In this document: piece by piece, positions 28,405 through 38,110 of the stretch | How positions within the stretch are numbered: the stretch's first letter is position 1 | Layout: the number at the start of each line of letters is the position of its first letter | DNA from: Gymnogyps californianus | Taxonomy: Eukaryota; Chordata; Aves; Accipitriformes; Cathartidae | Length of the DNA stretch: 64,000 bases | Assembly (NCBI RefSeq): GCF_018139145.2 | Contig: NC_059477.1 | Coordinates: 35,691,502 to 35,755,501, forward strand | Reading direction: 5' to 3' | Notes under the pieces: generated by a model | What the model saw: only the letters and a program-made list of their open reading frames with translations | What the model was told of the DNA's origin: nothing | Database searches by the model: none | Translations under genes and position numbers: made by a program

Positions 28405-28500
28405 CACATGTGTGCAGAGTCAGGTGATGCGAGGGCTCCAGTTACACAGCTAAAAACCCCAGCTTTCTGCTCTCCAAGAGGCTGGGTTTTCTGTTATACC
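28405..28500 (-). repeat. Possible MIR-like remnant, antisense
   Basis: The segment contains TTACACAGCTAAAAACC, then CCAGCTTTCTGCTCTCCAAG, then TTCTGTTATACCAG. The order is reminiscent of the 3' part of a reverse-complemented MIR ('cacacagctagtaag', 'ctgactccagag', 'cactatacca'). The match is weaker than at the other four sites and could be chance. Confidence 0.3.
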
Positions 28501-29697
28501 AGTGATATGGGGACAAATGATTTCAGGGTGGGAAGTCAATTCCTGCTTTATAAGTAGGAATCTCTGGACTTAAATGCTGCCTTTTCTCTCCTTGGTTTCC
28601 TTGAAAGAGCCAAATGGAGGTCTCCCAGACTTGCCCCACATGTGGCTGCAGTGACAGCCTGTATCAGCGCAATGGGGAGGAGAGCTGGCCTTCCTCCCGG
28701 GGAGGACGTGTGGGGCTCGCATCCCCCTCGCAGTCTCAGTGAAAACTCTAGTGCTCGCTCAAAGGGTCAAAATCCTGTGCATCAAGTTATTTCTTGAGGA
28801 GACCTGGAAACAGGAATATGTTATATACAGATCTTATTGGTGAACTCTGCTCTTCTGGTGTAGGAATTTAAGTGCTTTGTACAATGGTGCTGGCATAAAA
28901 ATATTGCATTGACTACACTCCACATAGTTGGAAATAAAAAGGACTTCGAGCATATAGTAATGTTTTGACAACAGTGCTTTTTGGGAGGCTTTATAACAGG
29001 GACTGTTGCTTTTTTGATGACAAAAGCTTACAGATGAATGCGCGTAAAGCAGAGGAGTCCAATTTTTCACAACCTGGGAAAAAAAAAGCTCCTTTTCGTA
29101 ACACATCGCTCATGCTGCAAGTGTGTTCACCTCTCTATTTTAAAGCATGAGAATGCGTAACAGCTGGGACAGCGCTGAGAGTACATCCTTTAGAAAGGAT
29201 AGTCTATCATCTTGTCTCTGGCTTTATACTCCCTGTTTAACAAATCTGCCAACATGACACTGGATACTGATGAGCAATTTGTATGGTTATAAAAATATTG
29301 GCAGAACTCCATTGTTTTGCTATTTAATTCTTAATTTACATTTTTAATGTGCTGTGTCCTCATTCATATTACAGGTTTTACTCTTCTGTGTACATCTATA
29401 ATAGAATGCTTTTTTTCCTAAAAAATAATTATGAATACTAAAGAGCTGCTACAATTGCACTGTGTTTGAATTAAGGACTGTGCCTGTCTTTTAAGATACG
29501 CTTCCTTAGGAAGGGAGTACATTTGCAAGGGACAGGGGAAAATAGAGTAGGTATATGGTATAGAATAGGTATATTTTAACTGTTCTGCCTGAGCTACAGA
29601 TTGCCTTCCAGTAATCAGACTGGCAAAAAAATGTAATAAATGATGGGGACTGGACACCCAACCTCTGAACGGCCTGCCTCAATGTATTTATTAGTCT

Positions 29698-29718
29698 TCC
29701 CTCCCTCCCTCCTCCTCA
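29698..29718. repeat. (CCTC)n pyrimidine tract
   Basis: A short run of CCCT/CCTC units is visible. It is low complexity with no other signal. Confidence 0.75.
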
Positions 29719-30750
29719 ACCCCCAGTTTTTGATGAGAAGGGTGACATGGTTTTTGCCAACCCAAGGAAATAAGGGCTTAGCAACAGTACCTTCACTCTC
29801 TGTATCCAAGCTGTGTTTTTAAATTGCTGTGGCCAGTAAAACTTTTTTACTGGACTATGATTTGCGCTAGAACTAAACTGCTGGTAATTGGTTTGGTTTT
29901 CACCTCCAGAACAACTCACCCACAGAAAGCATCCTAATATGAGTGTATTCTTGTGCTGTATTCACACAACGCTTGAGCTGTTAGGAGAGGCAGAGAAATA
30001 CCACGTCCACTGGCTGAAACAGGGGCTGAGCAGTAGGAGCGAGCTGCAGCCACCCAGGTCCTGCTCTGTCCTGCCTGCCCGCGTGGGGAGCTGGGAGTGA
30101 GCAGCCCTGCTGCAGGCTCACTGCGGCCGTGAGCTGCAACAGGTACCACCTTGTGCATGGAAAAACCAGAGGCGTAAGCTGCCGTAGAGAGAACTGTCTG
30201 TGAGCATTTTATTCCATTAAATAGACCATCATTCCCAGTGATTAATGACTTATGGAATAGCAATACAGAAAACATTGATGGTAGGTTTAAAGTGTAGTTT
30301 AAGGACTCTGAACCCAGAGAAATAACAGCAAACAACTTTACGTGGCACAGGCTTATAAACTTGCTGCTGTGAGAAACTAGTGCAAAGGAAGAGAAAATGG
30401 CTGTGTTCCTGAGAGCAGCGTACGCGCAGGACACCACAGTGCTCCCGCACCAGTGCTGTGGTTCCTGTGCGCTGCAAATGCACTGTGGAAGACTGCTTAT
30501 TTACAATGCTTTGCTCCAGCAGAGAGCTTTTAAGTTGCCATGAAACCTGGCAACTTCAGGGCCCCTTTCATTAGTGCATGTTTTCCCCCAGTGGGGACCA
30601 TGTGTGTGCCCGTGCCGAGAGCGGGCAGCAGCCCGTGAGGGTGCAGCAGAAGCAATTTTTGCTGTGTAGTCACAGAGGGACTTGCAAGAAGACTTGGAGC
30701 AATTCACTGAGAGTAGGAATTAGATTGGAAACAAGTTTTTACATATGCAT

Positions 30751-30773
30751 GCAGACCCATGCAGACCCATGCA
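30751..30773. repeat. 10-bp tandem duplication
   Basis: GCAGACCCAT is present in two perfect tandem copies plus GCA of a third. The preceding ATATGCAT repeats part of the unit's end. Confidence 0.85.
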
Positions 30774-31167
30774 TTTTTATGAGGACTCATTAAGTCGTGG
30801 TCGAGATAAAAGGGCTATGGGGAATGGGAACCAAGTTGTTCAATGGAAGAAATAGGATATTGATTTGATTTCGCATATAACGAACAGTGTTGAACCAACC
30901 AACTCCTCTTTGGGAGCTGCTCCTGTGAGAGCTTTCTTGAAGTTTAAAGCATGGATTTTGTTCAGGGAATCTGGAAAATACCAAAATACTTTTAGTGAGG
31001 CTCCTCACTATGCTGCTGAGGAGCTGGAGACCCACAGGGCACAAGCGGAGGAAGGGGAGAGGGTGAGCAGAGGGGGATCATTAGGAGAGAAGCCCACAGC
31101 CCTGCAGTCTGGCTCAGCTCTCACTGAATCCCAGCATTACCTGTTCATATGTATTCCTCTGCTCCCT

Positions 31168-31187
31168 TTAAAATCTCTTAAAATCTC
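31168..31187. repeat. 10-bp tandem duplication
   Basis: TTAAAATCTC occurs twice in direct tandem. Confidence 0.8.
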
Positions 31188-32849
31188 TGTGTGCAGATCA
31201 CAGGGTCTGTGGGCCTGTGAGAGGGGTGGGAGCTGGGAGGAGAAGCCCTCCCAGGTGTGAGGGGAGCAGAGGCAAACTGGCCCTGGGGTGGGTGTCACTC
31301 ATCCATGCCCCAGTGGGAGAAGGATGACACAAAGGGGTGCTTTGAGGCAGGATCGAAAGGGAACACAGGTGCCCAACCAGACCCCAGGGCTTTTTTGTTC
31401 TTGTTGCTGCCAAAGTGCAACTCCCAGGGCACATGGAGCACTTGCAAGTACTGGAGACAGAAATGCTCAATGAAGCTTGGCCATCTTGGGAAATAAGACA
31501 AATCTGATCGATCCAATCCCCTTGTTCGGCACTTACTCTCCAAAGTTAGATTAAGCCTTGCAGTGTAGGGGAGACGCACAGATGCGTGTTTAAAATGAAA
31601 TACAGGCATTCAGGAGAGCTCTATTGCAAACATTGTGACTAATTGGTACAGTCAACAAAGCACACCTGCACCCTGTACATTAACGTATCTCTCACTGAGC
31701 TTTCAAGGCAGAAAAATGTCTGCAGAAACTTGTTTGACCCCTGGCTTATTCTGTATTTGAATGTAATATTTTATGGTCACAAAAATCTGTGATGAGCTAG
31801 TGTATTCTGTGGGCTTGTTTCATGAGCCTTTTTCTCAAACGTGCTGAAGTTTGGAAGAAAGTGTTACTGTGTCATTCGGGGGCATTTTGCTGCTAAATGT
31901 TGTGTATGTGAGAATTGTAAAGCAAAGCTCTTGGTAAGTCTCTTGTTCTGAACAAATATTAAAAGCTGAAGTATGATTTAGGACCCCAGGCAACTGGTTT
32001 GTTTTACTGAAAGATATTGATGCTGGGTGTTTGTAAACTGGAATAATGCTTGCTCTTGCGAGTAGTCCCGCTGGTTGCGTAGTAGGAAGCTTTTTGTGGA
32101 CCACTAAACATTTTCTAGGATGAGCAGCTTACCAAACAGCTCTTTGAAATGAGACTGCTGTCTTTAGATCTGTCTCTAAGATACCCACACTGTTTTTAAG
32201 CTGATGTGTTTACCTAGGAGACATGTAAAAAAATAAATTACTCTGTTTTGAATTCGTAAGGCTCTCTGCATCCTGTACAACTTTGTTTGGATCACTGGAG
32301 ATCTGTGATGTGTATCTTGGACCCTAAATGCTCATTGTATGGATTTATATTCTTAACTAATTGTTTAATGCTTTATATTCTTTTACAATGGGTAGTCACA
32401 ATACTGCTAAAAATAAATGTGGGGGGGGCTTTATGGCAAGATTTGGACTTCTCTTGAATCTACCAGCCTTTCAAAGGCATTGGTGGGGAAGGAATTGGGG
32501 CATCCTCTAACTCACAAGAGGAGTTTGCCATCTTGGTGGCACTTTGTTTTTGTTCTACACAGATGAGATGCTTACGAAAAGAAAAACCATTATCCAAGAG
32601 AAATTACACAAGCCCCAATGGAAGTCTGTTCTCTCCTATGTAGTTTCATATAGTCATACTTTCTTCAGAAACACTAACAGATTGTTTGGGATTTTTTTAA
32701 AAGTGTCTCTTGCAATGACTTTCCTCTTAAAAGCAGCGTAAGAGCACATGGCAGTGCACGGGAGAATTGCGAGTGAGGTACTGGAGAAGAGTGGTCTGCA
32801 GACCTGCTGTTTTAGAGCATCCCCAGGACTATTAGGGGGGTCCTCGTCT

Positions 32850-33185
32850 GGAGTGGGACACTTCCACCCCCGCAGCGTGCCGCGTCTCGCCCTTCTTCCC
32901 GGCATGAGAGTTTCTAAAACGTGGGGTAGGTAAGAAAGCACAGAAGGCACAGCCCCGGCAAAGGACGCTGCCGTCTCTGCTCCGCCTGGTGACGCCCTGG
33001 GAAGGGCACCGCGGCGTGCGGCCGAGCAGAGGCCGGCGGCCACCCGCTGGGCGCCGCCGACCCTAGCGGGCAGGAGGGGGCGGCGCTGCTCGGCGCTGCT
33101 CGGCACTGCTCGGTGCTGCTCGGCACTGCTCGGCAGCGCACGGAGGGACTCGGTGCTCACCAAGAGGCCGCCTGGAAGGCGTCCA
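32850..33185. promoter_or_regulatory. CpG island, candidate promoter
   Basis: By hand count roughly 38 CpG dinucleotides lie in about 335 bases, against a background in which CpG is rare. The segment is GC-rich, with a canonical GC box (GGGCGG, 33078-33083) and no obvious TATA box. In vertebrates, unmethylated CpG islands of this kind usually mark promoters or developmental regulatory DNA. On the plus strand TAG|GTAAGA at 32927-32935 is a good splice-donor match inside the island. On the minus strand CTTG|GTGAGC at about 33155-33164 is another. No convincing coding first exon was found on either strand, so a non-coding RNA promoter or an orphan island is possible. A 10-bp minisatellite inflates part of the CpG count, but the dense part at 32975-33060 lies outside it. 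Confidence 0.6.
33081..33137. repeat. 10-bp GC-rich minisatellite
   Basis: Five tandem 10-bp units of the form CGGCRCTGCT (third unit base pattern CGGCA/CGGCG, one CGGTG) fill 33081-33130, and a partial sixth follows. Because 30 bases are ten codons, the array stays open in reading frames and produces a repetitive Ala/Ser/Glu/Gln-like translation on the minus strand. That explains much of the 169-codon open frame there. Confidence 0.9.
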
Positions 33186-33344
33186 GGGGAGGAGGGGGAT
33201 GCACTGGGAAGGGTTTATACCTGCTGCTTGTGCCTTCTCCAAGGAGATATGTTGGAAATGCCACCCTTGGCTCCCTGGACAAACTCTCTTTTGCTTCCTC
33301 AGAGCTGCATAGGGTGTAATAAACTGTTACTGCAGGGAGTCTAC

Positions 33345-33660
33345 TGAGCGCTTTAGTTTTAATTCGAAAGATGTCTTTAATCTTCCTGTTGCTTTGTGTA
33401 AGTTGTAAATTACACAACCCTGCAGAAAATTATATGTAAAGTAGGATTATGATTCTCATTTTTATTATGAAACTGGCTGTGCATGGTAAAAACCGATTCT
33501 CACGATCACTTAATTTTTCATTTACTCTCTGATTTGCATTTCACATATTAAATTCCTTAAAATCTGGGCGGATTATTGTAATTTGGATATTCCAAATTTA
33601 TTTATAAACAAACTAGCTAAACGGATGCAGTAGACATCAACTACAAACGACCATAATAGT
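33345..33660. promoter_or_regulatory. Candidate conserved non-coding element next to CpG island
   Basis: An abrupt AT-rich block begins about 160 bases right of the CpG island. It contains GGATTA (33570-33575, Otx/Pitx-like), ATTATTGTAAT (SOX-like core plus AT-rich homeodomain-like sequence), TAAACA (33605-33610, FOX-like) and a perfect 7-bp inverted repeat with a 3-bp spacer (33581-33597). The composition resembles deeply conserved vertebrate enhancers. This is inference from motif content only; such motifs are short and occur often by chance in AT-rich DNA. Confidence 0.3.
33581..33597. repeat. Short inverted repeat ATTTGGA-TAT-TCCAAAT
   Basis: Two perfect 7-bp arms flank TAT. This could bind a dimeric factor; its centre is loosely CArG-like but does not match the CC(A/T)6GG consensus. 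It is too short for a structured RNA. Confidence 0.6.
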
Positions 33661-34487
33661 TGGGGCTGACATGTACATACAGCAGCCTCAGAATGCCAGA
33701 GGCTGTTCCTGTGCATGCAGCTGTACAGAGCAAGAGCTGCTGCAGGGCAGCAGGGTGCTTGGTGCTACAGCCGGACCACAGCAAGTGGCATCCCCACAGC
33801 ACCCGCTGCCCAGCCCTCGGGGAGTTGGGACGGGGTTCAGGGAAGGTCAGAAGTCAGATTTTGAAGCAGCACTGCAGACTTTTATGGGAAGGCTGTACTG
33901 GGAGTGAAGAGGGCACAGGGACAGAGGGAGCATCTCAGAAAGTTGAAATTGCCTGTAACGCCTGCTGGTTGGTGGTGGCAGTGCTGGGGTAGGGCAGTGG
34001 CTTGATAATGTTTAGCCTTTTTTTGAGTTCTTACTGAGTTCTGCATTTCTCTGCATCCTCAGCATTTACTGCTTTGGGGTTTGCAGTGGCTCTGACAGGG
34101 GAAGGAGGGTGCGATGGGTGAGCTGAGGGGCAGAGGGCTTTCCTGAGGGGTGAACCTGAGGCGGGAGTGGGAACAGAACATCAAAGGGAGGGGAAGGAAA
34201 GTTAAAAATCCTGATAGGACTTTCTCTCTGTCCCTGATGCTCCAGATCCCTGCAGGCAGCAGCAGGTGGTTTGGGTGGCACAGATGCTGCACTGGCCAGT
34301 AGACACTTCCCTATGGGAAGTTCAGCCTCTCCCTGCTGTTGCTTTCCAGCTAGCATTGGAGTTATGGCACTAATTGGATCTTTAGTTTAAAATAAGACTA
34401 AAAAAACCACTTCCAGGTACTATACAGTGCCATTCAATTGCCAGCTTTGTGGGACTGCAAACTGGGTGCCATGGAGCTGCAAGGGAA

Positions 34488-34513
34488 GGAGAAGTGGGAA
34501 GGGGAAGTGGGAA
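34488..34513. repeat. 13-bp purine tandem duplication
   Basis: GGAGAAGTGGGAA is followed directly by GGGGAAGTGGGAA: two copies with one difference, inside a G/A-rich stretch. Confidence 0.8.
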
Positions 34514-35327
34514 GGGCTCAGCGAGGACTTAGGGATAACTCCTGGCAGCACGGTGGAGGGTGAGGGATGCCTCTCCGGTGGGATACCCTGGGTGAGACTC
34601 CGTGAGTAGCCACATGCTGCGCCCACAGCTGCCTGCAGCACTGCCCTGTACCCAGCCCGTGCTGGGACCGGGGTGCACAGGATCCCCATCATTTCTCCCT
34701 TACACAGCATGCTTTCCGCCTACTCATTTCTGTTCCCCGTCCTATATTGTCACACCCTTTCCTGTGCGCCAAGGCTTACAGCTCCTGCCTCTGAAAAGCA
34801 CAGAGAGGAAGATCAGGTTTAGGTGATGGAGGAAGTGTAGCTGCAGGTCATGAGCAACGGTGAAGTCCTTGGCAGTCTCTGAGCCAGAGGGTCCCAAACA
34901 GCACCTGCAAAATCTGCCAGAGACCATTGCTGTGGTGGGGATGGATGAGGCTGGATCTGCCTCAAGTGGCAGGGGGAGAGCTGACTTGTATATCTGTGTC
35001 CCAGGAATACATAGTCGTATGAATGGCAAGGAGGAACAGAGGAGCTAGAAAGAAGTAAGGAGGCTCAGTAGGACAGGAGAGGAAGTGGGGGAAATGAAGA
35101 GGAAACAACTAAATGCAAGAATAGGAGAAGATTTAGTATAGCACATTAGGCACTAGCTCAAGTAATGTGAAGATTTTCAATGACTTTCTGAGATTTTAAT
35201 CCTAAAATAAAATAATATGAAGTAGTGCATTATTTCACTGCTAATGTTGAGCGTGCCTTGAATGTTTCCTGATTGTTAGGGATTTCTTTGGTTTTCCCCC
35301 CCATAGGTTGAAGGTTTTGTATTTAGC

Positions 35328-35400
35328 TTTTCCCTTCTTTCCTCTCCCTTCCTTCCTTCCTTCCTCACCCCTCCTTCCTTCCTCTCTCTCTCTCTTTCTA
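35328..35400. repeat. Polypyrimidine (CTTC)n/(TC)n tract
   Basis: About 70 bases contain almost only C and T: several CTTC tetranucleotides, a short interruption near 35366-35372, a second CTTC set and then about seven TC units. A mirror-symmetric tract of this length can in principle form triplex DNA. Confidence 0.85.
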
Positions 35401-37194
35401 ATTTAAGCAAAATTGGTTCAGCTGTTTTTGATTTATGCAAGCATGGGGAAAATATGTTTTTCCCATATCTTCAGAATAAAATATGTGCACACTCATAAGT
35501 CTAAGCTGGCTGGAACTAGCGATGTCAAATTAGCTTGTTTATAGCCCTCACTGGGGAGTTCCAAGTTTTGGAGAAAATTGGTTCCATGTTTTTAAATTCT
35601 GAATGTGCTGGAAGTCAGTGTTTTCATGTACACACATTAGGTGGGGTTTGTTTGGTTTTTTCCTCCTTCCCCTAATGCTTTTAACCTGAATCAGCTTTGA
35701 GCATTTAAGGATGCATTGCTAGGAGACTCTTACATTCTGTTCAAACTGTCTTGCTAAAGCACTTTGGTCACACATGGGTGCAGAAAGTAGCACACTTTCC
35801 TTTCGTCTAAATAAACATATATGAGAACCAAAATGCAGTGGGGAGTCTTGAATAATGCAAGCCTAGTGTTTCTAATGCAATGTTAACCATGGGAAATACT
35901 TAGTTTTCAGAATGATTGGATTTGTTTCAAAGACCTCTACCACAACGTTTACGGCAGCTGCTGAATGATATGCTCTGTAGCACACGGTATCAAACAGGTG
36001 TACAGTAATCTATAAGTGCTTTAAATGCACTGATGTGTACCACCCCGTTGTGCCGGCATGCTCTTGCGGAAGCCCCGCGGGTACCAGCCTCGTACCTCTC
36101 TCTGGGGTTGAATTTGTCCCTGTGGTGCAAGCCGTGGCCTCAGCAGCCCAGCCGGAGTTCAGACCCTGCTACTTACTCTGCTTCAAGACTTGGACTCACT
36201 GTTAATACAGATCCTGCTTTAGACAAGTATTGGCTGATGTTAACTCTGGGAATAGAGTGCTAAGAGCCGAGGGCTAAAAATAACAAGCAAATTAACCTAA
36301 CCATAAACTCGTTACCCAGCCTTTTAGCAGTTCCTGGCCTACTTGCTTAGAAAGAGCTTTGCTGGGTGAAGACCCGGCTTCCTCCCATGGCCGTGCTGCC
36401 AGCTTGCAAATGCTGCTGCCCCCTCCCAGCCAGCACTGCCTCTCTTCAGGCGGGGCTTCAGGACCACAACCTTTTGAATGTTAGCATTTCCTTATTTTTG
36501 TCCGTACACATTATTTTTTTCCTTTCCTGTTTAAGCTGATCCCTGTCTGCCTTCAAGTGCAAGCAGGTGGTAGTACAGAATTTAACAGGGACCCCTATTT
36601 GCACAACATAATTCACACCTGGAGAGGAGAAAAGAAAAGGAGTTGGAGGCGCTCTCTCTTCTTCACCTCACTACTCTTCTCTAGCCATTGAGCGGAGCTC
36701 CTGATGCCTGCCCCTGCCCCTTCCCTCCCTGCAGTCACCCAGGAGAGATGAGGAAAGTGGGGAGGATCACTGCTGGTACAGGAAAGGAAATGTCAGGCTT
36801 GAGGCACCTGGTGAAAACGCCTGTAAAAGCAAAAAGTCCTGGGAAGGATGGGGTTCAGGATTTGAGGGGTACAGAGGGCATGCAGTGGATGCTGGGCAGT
36901 GCAGCATGTCCCCATCCACGCACACTTCGGCGCCTGCTCCCAGGACCTGGGGAAACACCTTTATGCTGCAGCATTTAACCCAAGTGGCTGCATTTGCATG
37001 TCTAGGAAAGTGATCCAATTTTGTGCTGTATTAATGTACCGCATCTCTAATGTAAAATCTGAGAGTTAAACTGTGGCTTGGAAAGACAGTTTTTTAAGTC
37101 CTGGTGGATGTATTTGACTCTTATACATAACAGTAGTTATTGGTAACCCTTCAGCATAACCCGCTTCTGTGCAAATGTATCCAAAATCCCTCTC

Positions 37195-37222
37195 TATCAT
37201 TGTTAACATTTATCATTGTTAA
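37195..37222. repeat. Direct repeat TATCATTGTTAA, 16-bp period
   Basis: The 12-mer occurs at 37195-37206 and again at 37211-37222. Each copy contains ATTGTT, a SOX-family core, and GTTAA. The TAATGAAATTACTTACTTAATCA that follows is also homeodomain-like. It could be a paired binding site or a simple slippage duplication. Confidence 0.6.
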
Positions 37223-37904
37223 TGAAATTACTTACTTAATCATCTTAACCTTGATGCTACCCTGGATAAAAGACCTATGATATATCTGGAAAGGAATAAC
37301 TACACATTTGATACAGTTGAAAAGATAGCACTAATTTATTTTAGTCTAATTTATGATTAGTACTGCACAGCATGAAGCACTCTGTGCTGCTCCGTACATC
37401 ACTTAGGGTCCATAGGGTAAATAATTGCTGTACTTACCATACCAGAAGCTGCATGTGTGGCACTGTGTGTGGCGTCGTGATTTTAGTTTCCAAAAAATAC
37501 GGGTGTGTTTGAGCAATAAAAAGGCAGCTACATTTGCAGCAACAGGTATTTGCGTTATTGCCCCTGCGGTATGTGTGTGCATAATACCTGCCGTGGGTAT
37601 TGGTATGCTCCCACTGTGGGGAGACACTGAGCCGAGATTGGTCTGAGACGATGTGCAGCAGGGTGGGAGAAGACACCAAGGGGCTTCTGGAGTGCCAGGT
37701 ATCAACTCCATCAGAATGACAGGAAAGGCTTAATCAGGATTTTACACACTTCTTTTCTTTTAAGAGAAGTCACCTCCAAAATCTTTCCCATTTGGCCAAC
37801 AGAATGGCTGTTCAGGGCCCAGATTTCCCCAATAAAGATGCCCAGATTTAAAACCTGCCTTTGTAATTGTGCCGGGCAGTCTGACAGTGAAGCAAGATAC
37901 GCTG

Positions 37905-38110
37905 TATTATTTTTGGTTCTTAATTTTAATTTAAGATGACTTTTTCAGCCATACCTTAATCACGTAGTGCATCTCCAATCTACAGAGAGGACTGGATCAT
38001 TAGGATAATTAGAAGCCATTAAGAGTATAGGATAATATCACTATAAAGCTGTACAGATGTTCTGTATTCTTCACCTCTGTCAAAGGAGGAAATTTAACAT
38101 ATGTCACGTC
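37905..38110. promoter_or_regulatory. Candidate conserved non-coding element
   Basis: A cluster of homeodomain-type cores is visible: TTAATTTTAATTTAAGATGA at 37920-37939, CCTTAATCACGTAG, then ATCATTAGGATAATTAGAAG at 37997-38016, followed by CCATTAAG. Simple repeats are absent and composition is balanced, as in typical vertebrate enhancers. Cross-species conservation is inferred, not shown. Confidence 0.28.

Larger units (their letters stand above)
28501..32849. other. Unannotated DNA leading up to a CpG island
   Basis: No gene was recognised. A minus-strand open frame of 167 codons (29934-30437) lacks recognisable domains. A run of eight G occurs near 32422. GC and CpG content rise towards the right end, where the CpG island begins. 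Confidence 0.5.
33661..37194. other. Unannotated DNA
   Basis: No gene was recognised. Purine-rich and pyrimidine-rich stretches are common (34100-34350, 34480-34520, 35040-35120). A small CpG-rich patch lies at about 36040-36105. Open frames up to 110 codons show no domain. Confidence 0.5.

Noticed and set aside
29934..30437. 167-codon minus-strand frame
   Set aside because: No domain or motif recognised; within chance expectation for six frames of 64 kb.
13291..33137. Apparent excess of 10-bp tandem repeats (13291, 14232, 30751, 31168, 33081)
   Set aside because: The sequence is printed in blocks of ten, which makes a 10-bp period easy to see. Each repeat is real, but an excess over other periods cannot be claimed.
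32654..33163. 169-codon minus-strand frame in the CpG island
   Set aside because: Its N-terminal part is translated 10-bp tandem repeat, and GC-rich DNA is poor in stop codons. No recognisable protein.
36160..36230. Possible further MIR fragment (GAGTTCAGACCCTGCTACTTAC)
   Set aside because: Only one block resembles MIR and the downstream order is not kept.
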